From positions 310,001 to 374,000 of the forward strand of contig NZ_CADIJP010000003.1 of the NCBI RefSeq assembly GCF_902859725.1: 64,000 nt of DNA, in the 5' to 3' direction. The stretch's first letter is position 1. Every line of letters begins with the position of its first letter. The DNA is from Achromobacter mucicolens (lineage in GTDB: Bacteria; Pseudomonadota; Gammaproteobacteria; Burkholderiales; Burkholderiaceae_B). Below, piece by piece: positions 18,001 through 26,526 of this stretch. The notes beneath the pieces are model-generated. The model was not told the DNA's origin and did not search any database. It saw only the letters and a program-made list of their open reading frames with translations. Both the position numbers and the translations under genes were made by a program.

Positions 18001-21000
18001 CGTCGGATGAATTGTTCTGGCTGGTGCCGCCGACCGCGCCGCCCAGCCCGCCCGAACCGCCGATGCTCTGCACCAGCAGCGCGTCGGCATCGGCGCCATA
18101 GGTGGTGACATTGCCATCGCTGTTCAGGTTGATGGCGCCGCCATAGCCCCCGCCGGTGCCGCCGCGGCCAACCGACACGGTGCCCCTGACGTCGGTCGTG
18201 CTGTCCTCGCTTTCGCTATTGACGGCCAGCCCGACCTGGCCGCCTTGCGACGCCCCGCCGCCGCCGCCGATGGACTGCACCAGCACGGCGCGCGCCCCAT
18301 CGCCGTGCGTGATGATGGTGCTGGCCGGATTGACGGTCAGCGACGCCGTGCCGCCCTGTCCGCCCGAGCCGCCGACCCCGCCCACGTTGGCCGTGATCGA
18401 CACGTTGGCATCCACATTGGGGCTGCGTCCCGTAGCGGAACCCACGCCGCCCGCGCCGCCGCCGCCGCCAATGCTTTGCAGCACCAGCGCATTCGCGGAG
18501 TCTCCCCACGTGGTGATGGAACTGCTCGCCAGGCTGAGCGTGGCGTTGCCGCCGTAGCTGCCCGATCCGCCGCTGCCCCCCACCGACGACTGAACCGTGC
18601 CGCCGACGGAATCGCCGGTGCCGACTACCGTCGAGAGGGCCGATGCGCTGCCGCCCAGCCCGCCGCCGCCGCCGATCGATTGCACCAGGACGCCTTGCGA
18701 ATTGGGACCATACGTGGTCAGGATGGAATTGTTGATGGCCGACGACGCGGTGCCGCCCGCGCCGCCCGAAGCCCCGGAACCTCCCATGGCAAACGTGACC
18801 GCGACGCCAAAGGACGCGTCCTCGTCTGGCACCGCGATCGCCAGGGCCTTGGCGACGGACGCGCCGCCCGCCCCGCCGCCGCCGCCAATGGACTGCACGA
18901 CCACGCCGTGCGCATCGCCATTCGTGGTGCCCGACGAACCGGTCGTCAAGGTTGCGTTGGACACGTTGCCCGCCGCGCTCCCGCCCGCACCGCCGCTGCC
19001 GCCGGTGCCGCCCACCGCGACGGACATGGCAAAGCCCACGCCGGCGTCGTAGGAGGAGGCTGCCCCGCCGGTTCCCCCGCCGCCGCCGATGGACTGAGAC
19101 ACGATGCCGTACGCATGGTCGCCGCCCGTGGTCAAGGTGTAGCCGTTCAGGCCGACAGTGGACGAGCCGCCGTTGCCGCCGCCGCCCCCCTGCCCGCCGA
19201 TCACGGCAACCCCGCTGGCCGCGCCGCCATCTCCGCCGCCGCCGCCGATGGACTGGCCCAGCATCCCGATGGCCGACGTTCCGCCCGTGGTCAATGTGCC
19301 GGACTGGTTGATCGTGACCGTGCCGCCGGAGACCGCCGTGCCGCCCGCCCCGCCCAATGCAACGATGCCGCTGCTGACGCCCGCCGTGCCGCCGCCGCCG
19401 CCGATGGACTGCGCCGATATGCCGTGCGAGGACTGCCCGGTGGTCGTGATCGAGGACTGGCTGTTGATGGAAACCGAGCCGCTGGCCCCGCCAATCCCCG
19501 CATCCGCGCCAGCATTGCCGAACAGTTCGAAGTTGGACGTGGTCGTGCCGCCAATGCCCCCCATCGACTGGCCGAGGATACCAATGGAATAGTTGTTGGA
19601 AGTCTGGATGGAGCCGCCGGTGGTTGTCACCGTCACCGCGCCGCCGGCCCCGCCGCTGCCGGCGTTTTCGGGCGTGAAGTCGATGATGCCGCTGCTGGTC
19701 TCCACCCCTCCGCCCGCGCCGCCCAGGCTGCTGGCCGAGATGCCGGTGGACTGCACGCCATTGGTGCGGATGGTGGCATTGCCGCTCAGGGTGACGTTCA
19801 CCGTGCCGCCGTTGCCGCCGGCCGCCCCATTGCTGTCCTCGCGTCCTGCCCCGCCGTTGCCGCCCTGCGTGATCACGTTGACGCCAGGCAGGTAGTCGCC
19901 CGATGTCGTGACCGACGACCCGCTGTTCAGGGTGACCGTGGTGGTCGTATTGCCGTTGCCGCCGCCGTATCCGCCGATTTCGCCGCTGGTGTTGGTGATC
20001 GTCTGCGGACCCATGCCGCCATTGCCGCCCAGCCCGATCACAACGATCCCGCCGGACACCTTCGACAGGCTCGCGGGCTGCACGGTCGAGGTGCTGGACA
20101 CGGACACCTGGCCCGAGTTCACCACCGTCATCGCGCCAAACTGGCCGCCGGTGCCGCCGTTGTCGCTGCCGTCCTCGGACGTCGTGCCGTTGCCGCCCTG
20201 GCTCAGGACATACAGGCCGCGCACGCTGCTCAGGGCCGTCCCGTTGACGTTCACCGTAACGGAGCCCGTATTCGTGATGATCGTCGGATTCGAATAATTG
20301 ACCGCGCCGCCGCTGGAACCGCTACCGTTGTCAAGCCCGCCACTGCCGCTGATGGATTCCGCGCCGACACCCCATGCATAGCGCGACGTGGAACCGGTGA
20401 CCGACACGGCCCCGGAATTCGAGATATTGACGATATTGCTACCGCCGCCGTTGCCGCCGACCTGGTCGCCGGTCGCCGCATTGTCCTGGTTCCCGCCCGT
20501 CGCGCCGATGCTGGCGCCGTAGAGGCCCACGCCGCCATAGGGCAGGTTCAAGACGCTGACGTTGCCGCTATTGGTGATGGTGACGGCAGAGCCATCGCCC
20601 CCCTGGCCCCCGTTGCCCCCGCCAATCACCGTCTCGTTGGCATTGGCGCCGATCCCCCCGACCGACACGCCGTAGATCCCGAACTGCGCGCCCGAATCCG
20701 CCCAGATGCCAGGACCGCTGCCTTGGGTGCTGGAGGTCGGCGCGTTCTGAACGGTGATTGTCCCGCCGTTGTTGTTGATGGTGATGGTGCCGCCGTTGCC
20801 GCCGTTCGTCGCATTGTTGCTGGTGTCGCTGGACCCCATGCCGCCCGTCAGGCGAACGAAGATGCCGCCCTGCGGGACGCTCGGCTGCAACACGGCGCCG
20901 TTGTTGACCACCGTGTAGTTGCCGCCATAGCCGCCGACGTTGTCGCCGGTGCCGGCGCTGGCGGTGTTGACGACACTGACCTGTGCACCCGATCCGCCCT

Positions 21001-21220
21001 GGCTGGACGAAATGGTGCAGGTGGTGGAATTGGCAGGGTTGGTGTCGACCGAAGGACAACTCAATGCCGCGACGGCGGGCTGCGCCATGACGAGCCCCAC
21101 GGCAGTGACGGAGAGCATCTCACGCCAGTCCGGGGGACGTGGCAGCGAACGGCGTGGTTCCAGCGCCCCAACAACAGTGGCCCTGGCTCGCAAAGGTCGC
21201 TTTGCGGTCGGCTTTCCCAT
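15023..21220 (-). CDS. Giant autotransporter with QSIGGGGG repeats
   Basis: 2065 residues started at MGKPTAKRPL (ATG 21218-21220), which has GAGGGGAAG eight bases upstream; an upstream in-frame start at 21259 lacks this. A long basic N-region precedes the signal core (LSVTAVGLVMAQPAVA). The passenger is glycine, serine and threonine rich. From about residue 600 to 1500 it repeats a core of the form QSIGGGGGxGG at least 13 times, each unit ending in a short turn and beginning again with TTxGxxAxGxxxQS. This predicts a very long beta-helical or beta-roll stalk. The last 280 residues form an autotransporter barrel ending LKVMVPF. It resembles large adhesins of Achromobacter and Bordetella by type only. 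Confidence 0.9.
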   Translation of the reverse strand: MGKPTAKRPLRARATVVGALEPRRSLPRPPDWREMLSVTAVGLVMAQPAVAALSCPSVDTNPANSTTCTISSSQGGSGAQVSVVNTASAGTGDNVGGYGGNYTVVNNGAVLQPSVPQGGIFVRLTGGMGSSDTSNNATNGGNGGTITINNNGGTITVQNAPTSSTQGSGPGIWADSGAQFGIYGVSVGGIGANANETVIGGGNGGQGGDGSAVTITNSGNVSVLNLPYGGVGLYGASIGATGGNQDNAATGDQVGGNGGGSNIVNISNSGAVSVTGSTSRYAWGVGAESISGSGGLDNGSGSSGGAVNYSNPTIITNTGSVTVNVNGTALSSVRGLYVLSQGGNGTTSEDGSDNGGTGGQFGAMTVVNSGQVSVSSTSTVQPASLSKVSGGIVVIGLGGNGGMGPQTITNTSGEIGGYGGGNGNTTTTVTLNSGSSVTTSGDYLPGVNVITQGGNGGAGREDSNGAAGGNGGTVNVTLSGNATIRTNGVQSTGISASSLGGAGGGVETSSGIIDFTPENAGSGGAGGAVTVTTTGGSIQTSNNYSIGILGQSMGGIGGTTTSNFELFGNAGADAGIGGASGSVSINSQSSITTTGQSSHGISAQSIGGGGGTAGVSSGIVALGGAGGTAVSGGTVTINQSGTLTTGGTSAIGMLGQSIGGGGGDGGAASGVAVIGGQGGGGGNGGSSTVGLNGYTLTTGGDHAYGIVSQSIGGGGGTGGAASSYDAGVGFAMSVAVGGTGGSGGAGGSAAGNVSNATLTTGSSGTTNGDAHGVVVQSIGGGGGAGGASVAKALAIAVPDEDASFGVAVTFAMGGSGASGGAGGTASSAINNSILTTYGPNSQGVLVQSIGGGGGLGGSASALSTVVGTGDSVGGTVQSSVGGSGGSGSYGGNATLSLASSSITTWGDSANALVLQSIGGGGGAGGVGSATGRSPNVDANVSITANVGGVGGSGGQGGTASLTVNPASTIITHGDGARAVLVQSIGGGGGASQGGQVGLAVNSESEDSTTDVRGTVSVGRGGTGGGYGGAINLNSDGNVTTYGADADALLVQSIGGSGGLGGAVGGTSQNNSSDALDDAGTTYQFNVSVGGNGGAGGNGGAIGTTSNAASIGASTNTYGDYADAAVLQSIGGGGGAGGASTASSSISSSNVSISVGGSGGSGGAGNSIVAFLNGNGTNSFNTAGYGAMGIVLQSIGGGGGMGATGSPLANGSLRAGATGGSGGAGGSITVTSGSYAAIQTTGDSAYGLVAQSIGGGGGIAMAGSTASAANPGSQRFNLHAGGAGVAGAGGTVNLSTGLNLNTHGDRAIGVIAQSIGGGGGIVTSGTATGVGTTVLGGGNANASAVNVDLRYTLATHGAGAHGIVAQSIADGGGILGDTTKLITTNPAGFLPTAFSSGTAGNVTVSFDGNLTTAGANAYGIIAQSIGGGGGLAGGPQAGFAGSVSSATGNAGSVTVNQSGTLSVTGSDATGIMAQSQGGQSEQGVTVNISGSVAGGSNTGKGVWILSGRDNVVNVNAGGSLSALSGTALTFNGDSTTAAGSFLTINDYGTISGNVYCGNGDSSNACNYYVQSGGVANAATAYQANVINSGLVVIGSPGQFQTLTVSGNFRQSASGVLRADVDFDQMRASQMVVQGNGDLNGNVDVLAAALMPNRELTVLTVQGDSQGSVGAVDSPVFDYATRQVGQSTRIRVAAADLNAPSMQLKANQRQVADQLQRIWDAGGNSALAPLFGQLDQASRQGAGTYRDRVSNLSPGVTSAPAAQSAANLGHFTGAMMSCPTFTGVDAFSGEQNCYWGQVTGRATSQDGSKGTAGFDYDTVTYQIGGQREVSPGWFVGGSVAYESSKVRANDGSVRGDGDSGYAGMVVKRQEGPWVFSAAVGGGYGGYRMDRNIDIAGYQDTLTSRPDVYGFNARLRAARTFAFESVYVKPYLDFDASYTRMPGYKESGANPLALSVDSSDQVILGLSPMIEFGGRAKLSNGAMLRPFVYAGVSFLSKDDWTTTSRLRGAPAGTGSFDTSLPIDDVVGKVGAGLHVMRAAGVDFRLQYDGQFSENVRSHSGTLKVMVPF

Positions 21221-21619
21221 CGTCTTCCCCTCGGTGCGAGCCGTAACAACGGGCCGCATAAGTTTTCTGATTGATTCTGCTCCGGACGTTTTTTACCAGT
21301 GACGCTTGCCTTTGCACAGCGCTGTTGCACTTCAAGCCGCCCGCCTGTTGCCCCGCCGCCATGCGATCGTCGCGAACCGGTCCGCATCGAATTGCCTCAA
21401 AAATTGGGCTTAATTCCGCGAATGACGACCGGCGGCCCGGTGATATAGTCCGACCGCCTCATGCGAATGCCGTAGGCGGCATGTCGACCTGTCGTACCCG
21501 AGCACTCGGGAGGATCGCCGCCCGGATCCACCACCATCAATGAATCAGCGCTGCCTCAGTTGTCAGCGAACGCCGGCTCCGGGCCGGCCGACCAATGGGC
21601 GCGCAAAGGGAAAGCAACG
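21221..21619 (+). promoter_or_regulatory. 399-bp divergent region between two autotransporter genes
   Basis: No coding sequence is credible here. For the rightward gene a promoter can be proposed: ATGACG (21422-21427), 16-bp spacer, TATAGT (21444-21449). Downstream of it CCCGAG (21497-21502) and CTCGGG (21505-21510) form a tight hairpin in the presumed leader, followed by GGAGG. For the leftward gene I see only an AT-rich stretch near 21262-21295 and no clear hexamers. Confidence 0.45.
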
Positions 21620-24600
21620 ATGAACCGCAGCTATCGGCTCGTCTGGAATCAGGCCTTGCAAATGATGCAGGTCGCGCCCGAAATCGCTTCATCCAGATCC
21701 TCGGTCCCAGGCAGCGCGACACATTGCGGGACACCACGGCGCTCCCTTCCCCGCGCCGCGCACAGGGCCAGGCAGATCGCCTTGATGCTCGGCCTGACCT
21801 GCGCTTTACCTTCCGTGTGGGCCGCCGGGTGCGCACCCGGCGATGCCAGCGCCTGCGGCGCGGCCGGCGGCGCGGGTTACCCGGGACGCAGCGGCAACGG
21901 CGGGGCGGGCAACGGTCAGGGCGGCGGCTCAAGCGAGCTCGACGCCAATAACGTCACGGTGACGGTTCCCGGCGGCGCGCCAGGCGCCAACGGCAGCGGC
22001 GGCAGCGGCGCCGCGGGCGATGCGGGCGGCAACGCTGCCGGCGGTGCCACCGGCCTGGCTCTCTCGTCCACCAACGTCGGCGTAAACACAAGCTTCGGCG
22101 GAGCCGCGGGCAACGCGGGCGCAGACGGCACCAACTTTGGCGGCGGCGGCGGCGGTGGGGGCACCGGGCTGTACTACAGCGGGACCGAGGCGACGATCGA
22201 TGTCAATGCCGCCATGTCGGGCGGCGCCGGAGGTGCCGGGGGCACCACGTCCAATGGTGCCGTAGGCAATGCGGGCGCCGGTGGCGGTGGCGGCGCCGGG
22301 ATGATATCGATCACCACTGGCGCGAATCTCACGTCGCACGGGCTGCTCCAGGGCGGCGGCGGCGGCGCGGGCGGGCCGGGCGGCTTTGGCGGGGGTGGCG
22401 GTGGCGGAGGCGATGGGCTGGTGGTGTTTGGCACTGGCTCCTCCATCCTCAACCTTGGCGAGATAAACGGCGGTGCAGGCGGTGCGGGCGGCACAGGCGC
22501 CAATGGCAACGGAACCGGCGGTGACGGCGGCGCCGGCGTCAATTTCGCGGGAGGCTACAGCACCATACTGAACGCGGGCACGATCACCGGCGGCAGCAGC
22601 AACGGCGGGGCGGCGGGCGCAGGCGTGATCGCGCACGGCTTTACCAACATCACGAATGCCGGCACCATCGTTGGCGGCGTCGCCAACGGCACGCGCGCGG
22701 CTGCCATCCAGTTTGAGGGCTCGGGCAACTCGCTCACGCTGCTCTCGGGCTCCACGCTTTTAGGCGACCTGGTCATAGCCGCCGGCGCATCTGCCCAGAT
22801 CAACCCGGCACACCAGGGCCTATCTCTCGGCAATGCCGTGATCCTGACCGACGCCGCATCCGCAGTCTCCTTCAACACCAGCACGGCCCCCCTCACGCTG
22901 ACGGGCACCATTTCCGGATTTGGCGGCGTGACCGCGATGGGAGGCACGCTGTCAACGTCGGCCGTCCACGGCTACACGGGCGCCACGACGATCACGAGCG
23001 GCACGCTGGCGCTGACGGGCAACGGCAGCATCGCGGCCTCGTCGGGGCTGGTCAACAATGGCCGGTTCGATATCTCCGCCACCACCGCAGGCGCTTCGCT
23101 CAAGGCGCTTTCCGGCACCGGCGTCATCGAGCTGGGCTCCCAGTCCCTGACCGTGAACAGCGCCGCTGGCGACTTCAGCGGCGTGATCGGCGGCGCGGGT
23201 GGCTTCACGGTGGCGGGCGGCACGCAGACGCTCTCGGGCGTCAACATCTACACCGGTGCGACCGACATCGGCAATGGCGCGACCCTCGCGCTGGCAGGCA
23301 ATGGCAGCCTCGCGGCCTCCAGCGGCGTCATCAACAACGGCACGTTCGACATTTCCGGCACCACGGCGGGCGCTTCCGTCCAAGCCCTGACTGGCGCTGG
23401 CGCTACCACGCTTGGCTCGCGCACCCTGACGCTGACGAACGCGGCGGGCACGTATGCGGGTTCGATTGGCGGAACGGGCGGGATCACGCTGAACGCCGGC
23501 ACGCAGACGCTGACCGGCAACAACACGTACAGTGGCGCGACCACGATCAATGGCGGCACGCTGGTGCTGACGGGCAACGGCAACATCGCGGCCTCGTCGG
23601 GGCTGGTCAACAATGGCCGGTTCGAAATCTCTGGCACCGCCGCAGGCGCTTCGCTCAAGGCGCTGTCCGGCACCGGCGTCATCGCGCTGGGCTCCCAGTC
23701 CCTGACCGTGAACAGCGCCGCTGGCGACTTCAGCGGCGTGATCGGCGGCGCCGGTGGTTTCACGGTGGCGGGCGGCACGCAGACGTTCTCGGGCGTCAAC
23801 ATCTACACCGGTGCGACCGACATCGGCAATGGCGCGACCCTCGCGCTGGCAGGCAGCGGCAGCCTCGCGGCCTCCAGTGGCGTCATCAACAACGGCACGT
23901 TCGATATTTCCAGCACCACGGCGGGCGCATCCATCACGGCCCTGACAGGCGCAGGTATCACCACGCTCGGCTCGCGCACCCTGACCCTGACGAACGCGGC
24001 GGGCACCTATGCGGGCGCCATTGGCGGAACGGGCGGGATCACGCTGAGCGCCGGCACGCAGACGCTGACCGGCAACAACACGTACAGCGGCGCGACCACG
24101 ATCAACGGCGGCACGCTGGCGCTGACGGGCAACGGCAGCGCCGCGGCCTCCAATGTCGTCGTCAACAACGGCACATTCGATATTTCCAACGCCGCGGCGG
24201 GCGCATCAGTCACGGGGTTGTCGGGCAGCGGCGCGGTCGCGCTGGGCAGCCGCACCCTGACGATCAGCAACGCGGCGAGCGCCTTCGGCGGCAGCATTGG
24301 CGGCACGGGCGGCCTGACGGTGGGAGGCGGCACGCAAACGCTCACCGGCGCAAACACCTATACCGGCGCAACCACGATCAGCCCGGGCGCCACGCTCGCC
24401 ATCAACGGCGCGGGCAGCATCGCAGCCTCCAACGGGATCACGAACCTAGGCACGCTGGATATCTCGGGCACGGCGGCGGGCGCGTCGGTAACGAGCCTGA
24501 GCGGCTCGGGGAACGTGGCGCTCGGCGCGCGCACGCTTACGCTGACGAACGCGGCGGGCAATTTCTCGGGGGCCATTGCCGGCACGGGCGGCCTGACGCT

Positions 24601-26365
24601 TAACGGCGGCACGCAGGTCCTGGCGGGCACCAACAACTACACGGGCGCCACCACCATCAACAGCGGCACGCTTGCCGTCACGGGCAGCCTGTCGTCCGCG
24701 TCGAACGTCGTGCTGGCCGGCCCGGGCGCCGCGCTCGATGTGTCGGGCGCCGGCGCGCAGCGGATGACCGCGCTGGCCGGCGGGGCGGGCACGCGCCTGC
24801 AACTCGGCACAAGCACGTTGACGCTGGATTCGCCGGCCGACAGCACGTTTGACGGCGCATTGAACGGCTCTGGCGTCTTCGCCAAACAAGGCGCCGGCAT
24901 GCTGACACTGAACGGCGACAGCAGCGGTTTCGCCGGCCTCACGCGGGTGGACGGCGGCACGCTGGCCGTGGGCGATGCCAACCACGACACCGCGCTGCTC
25001 GGCGGCAACGTGGCCGTGGGGGCCCAGGGCACGTTGAAGGGTCACGGCACGATCGCCGGCAGCCTCTTGAACCAGGGCATCGTCATGCCAGGCGGGTCGG
25101 TCGGCACGTTGAGCGTGGGCGGCAACTACACCCAGGCCAGCAACGCGACGCTGTCCATCGAGGTCAATCCGCTGGAAAGCTCGCTGCTGCGCGTCGGTGG
25201 CGCCGCCACCCTGGACGGCGGCCTGTCGATCGTCTACGCGCCCGGCACCTATACGGCGCGCCGCTATACCCTGCTTTCGGCCGCCAACGGCGTCAACGGC
25301 ACCTTTGCCACGGTGACCAGCACCACGTCCGCCGGCGCGGATCTGTCCACGCTCAACCAGTCGGTCACCTACGGCGCAAACGAGGTCGGCCTGCAATTGT
25401 TCTCCCCCGACGCCCCTGGCTCCGTGATCGTCGCTCCCACCAACACCAGCATCTACACCGCGCTTGGCACGGCGGCGATCATGCGCGCGCAATCGGTCAA
25501 CGCGACGCTGCTCGGCCGCTTCGTGCCCTCGCCGCAGACGCAGCCGGCCGCGCGCGGCGCCTGGATCGAGGCCACCGGGTCCAGCACGCGCCTGCACGCC
25601 GACGACGGGCAGCCTGGCTTCAAGGCAAACCAGTTCGGCTTTCTGGCGGGCAGCGACCGGCGCGTCGGCGACTACACCGTGGGCCTGGCCGGCGGCTACG
25701 CGCATACGTCGCTCGACGAAGACGAGACGGGCAGCTCCGGCGCCACCGACACCGTGCGCCTGGCCCTCTATGGCGGCCGCGACTTCGGACCGGTCACCGT
25801 GTCGGCAACGCTCGGCTATGGCCTGGACTTCCTGTCGCAGAAGCGCCCGTTTGGCGCGTCTGGCACCGCGCAAGGCGATCACATCGGGCACGAGATCTCG
25901 GCCGCCACCCAGGCCGCCGTGCCGATGCGCGTGGGCAGTATCACGCTGACGCCCGCCGCCGGGCTGCGCTACGCCTTCTTCCGGGGCGCAAGCTTCACCG
26001 AAAGCGGCGCCTCGGCGCAGAACCTGAGCGTCGATTCCGACACCGCGCGCAGTCTTCAGCCCTACGTGATGCTCAAGCTGGACAAGACGTTCGGCGAGGG
26101 AGAACGCGCCGTCGATGCCCAGTTGCGCGTGGGCTATGCGCGGGAACTGATGGGCACGAGCCGGCAGGTCACCGTCCTGTCGCAGGACGGCACCCGCTTC
26201 GCCGCGCCCGGCGTCGCGCTGCCGCGCAATTACGTCACGGGCGGCGCGAGCATCGGTTTTCGCCCCTCGAAGGCCACGTCGATCTCGGTGGGTTACGACG
26301 CGCTGATCAATACCGGGCACGCGTCGGCGCAAGCGGGGTATGCGCGGTTCGAGTATCAGTTCTGA
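21620..26365 (+). CDS. Autotransporter with extended signal peptide and 92/93-residue repeats
   Basis: 1581 residues started at ATG 21620, because MNRSYRLVWNQALQMMQVAPE is the extended signal peptide region typical of large autotransporters and AAAGGGAAAG precedes it; the upstream TTG at 21560 is rejected. After the signal peptide comes a Gly/Ala-rich segment (GGAGGAGG types, residues about 75-330), six repeats built on YTGATTI...GTLALTGNGS (about 452-1006), a shared passenger module (GTLKGHGTIAGSLLNQGIV, PGGSVGTLSVGGNYTQ) and a C-terminal barrel ending ARFEYQF. The module and barrel are paralogous to the gene at 10826. Likely surface adhesin or aggregation factor; no protease triad seen. Confidence 0.92.
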   Translation: MNRSYRLVWNQALQMMQVAPEIASSRSSVPGSATHCGTPRRSLPRAAHRARQIALMLGLTCALPSVWAAGCAPGDASACGAAGGAGYPGRSGNGGAGNGQGGGSSELDANNVTVTVPGGAPGANGSGGSGAAGDAGGNAAGGATGLALSSTNVGVNTSFGGAAGNAGADGTNFGGGGGGGGTGLYYSGTEATIDVNAAMSGGAGGAGGTTSNGAVGNAGAGGGGGAGMISITTGANLTSHGLLQGGGGGAGGPGGFGGGGGGGGDGLVVFGTGSSILNLGEINGGAGGAGGTGANGNGTGGDGGAGVNFAGGYSTILNAGTITGGSSNGGAAGAGVIAHGFTNITNAGTIVGGVANGTRAAAIQFEGSGNSLTLLSGSTLLGDLVIAAGASAQINPAHQGLSLGNAVILTDAASAVSFNTSTAPLTLTGTISGFGGVTAMGGTLSTSAVHGYTGATTITSGTLALTGNGSIAASSGLVNNGRFDISATTAGASLKALSGTGVIELGSQSLTVNSAAGDFSGVIGGAGGFTVAGGTQTLSGVNIYTGATDIGNGATLALAGNGSLAASSGVINNGTFDISGTTAGASVQALTGAGATTLGSRTLTLTNAAGTYAGSIGGTGGITLNAGTQTLTGNNTYSGATTINGGTLVLTGNGNIAASSGLVNNGRFEISGTAAGASLKALSGTGVIALGSQSLTVNSAAGDFSGVIGGAGGFTVAGGTQTFSGVNIYTGATDIGNGATLALAGSGSLAASSGVINNGTFDISSTTAGASITALTGAGITTLGSRTLTLTNAAGTYAGAIGGTGGITLSAGTQTLTGNNTYSGATTINGGTLALTGNGSAAASNVVVNNGTFDISNAAAGASVTGLSGSGAVALGSRTLTISNAASAFGGSIGGTGGLTVGGGTQTLTGANTYTGATTISPGATLAINGAGSIAASNGITNLGTLDISGTAAGASVTSLSGSGNVALGARTLTLTNAAGNFSGAIAGTGGLTLNGGTQVLAGTNNYTGATTINSGTLAVTGSLSSASNVVLAGPGAALDVSGAGAQRMTALAGGAGTRLQLGTSTLTLDSPADSTFDGALNGSGVFAKQGAGMLTLNGDSSGFAGLTRVDGGTLAVGDANHDTALLGGNVAVGAQGTLKGHGTIAGSLLNQGIVMPGGSVGTLSVGGNYTQASNATLSIEVNPLESSLLRVGGAATLDGGLSIVYAPGTYTARRYTLLSAANGVNGTFATVTSTTSAGADLSTLNQSVTYGANEVGLQLFSPDAPGSVIVAPTNTSIYTALGTAAIMRAQSVNATLLGRFVPSPQTQPAARGAWIEATGSSTRLHADDGQPGFKANQFGFLAGSDRRVGDYTVGLAGGYAHTSLDEDETGSSGATDTVRLALYGGRDFGPVTVSATLGYGLDFLSQKRPFGASGTAQGDHIGHEISAATQAAVPMRVGSITLTPAAGLRYAFFRGASFTESGASAQNLSVDSDTARSLQPYVMLKLDKTFGEGERAVDAQLRVGYARELMGTSRQVTVLSQDGTRFAAPGVALPRNYVTGGASIGFRPSKATSISVGYDALINTGHASAQAGYARFEYQF
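22973..24637 (+). repeat. Six tandem in-frame repeats, alternating 276 and 279 bp
   Basis: Units begin at the tyrosine codons at 22973, 23249, 23528, 23804, 24083 and 24359 and end at 24637. Odd units are 92 codons and even units 93. Units 1 and 3, and units 2 and 4, are nearly identical to each other, so a 555-bp pair was duplicated recently. Units 5 and 6 follow the same alternation but have diverged. Confidence 0.88.
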
Positions 26366-26382
26366 AATCACGTTCAACTTCA

Positions 26383-26397
26383 GCGGCCGATGGCCGC
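26383..26397 (+). terminator. Hairpin after the autotransporter gene
   Basis: GCGGCC (26383-26388) and GGCCGC (26392-26397) with a 3-base loop, 18 bp after the stop and followed by ATCTTTCCC. Short U-content makes it a moderate candidate intrinsic terminator. Confidence 0.45.
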
Positions 26398-26489
26398 GAT
26401 CTTTCCCACTGAAGCGGAGCCGAAACTCGCGCACCAAGATTTGTTTCCATTTTTTCCGAACCGCAAGCATGGCCCGGAAACCGCGCAAA

Positions 26490-26495
26490 TATAAT
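26490..26495 (+). promoter_or_regulatory. Perfect -10 hexamer before the lipocalin gene
   Basis: TATAAT at 26490-26495, 32 bp before the start codon. No -35 match sits 16-18 bp upstream, so it may depend on an activator. GCGGAGG just before the ATG at 26527 is a good ribosome-binding site. Confidence 0.5.
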
Positions 26496-26526
26496 TTCCA
26501 GGACTCAAATTCAGCGGAGGTTTGCC

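Noticed and set aside
16700-19460. Regularly spaced short GC repeats suggestive of a CRISPR array
   Set aside because: They encode QSIGGGGG in the reading frame of the giant autotransporter; spacing is irregular and no cas genes are present.
15917-21274. Long plus-strand open frames (697 and 1009 codons) opposite the giant autotransporter
   Set aside because: They repeat because the sense gene repeats (AAAADGL patterns are the reverse of the QSIGGGGG codons). No start signal or recognisable domain.
22973-24637. Possible CRISPR or IS-type repeat array
   Set aside because: The repeats are in-frame 276/279-bp protein-coding units without spacers, terminal inverted repeats or transposase.
24446-26488. 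680-codon minus-strand open frame opposite the third autotransporter
   Set aside because: Antisense shadow; sequence is rich in Arg, Gly and Val and resembles no protein.
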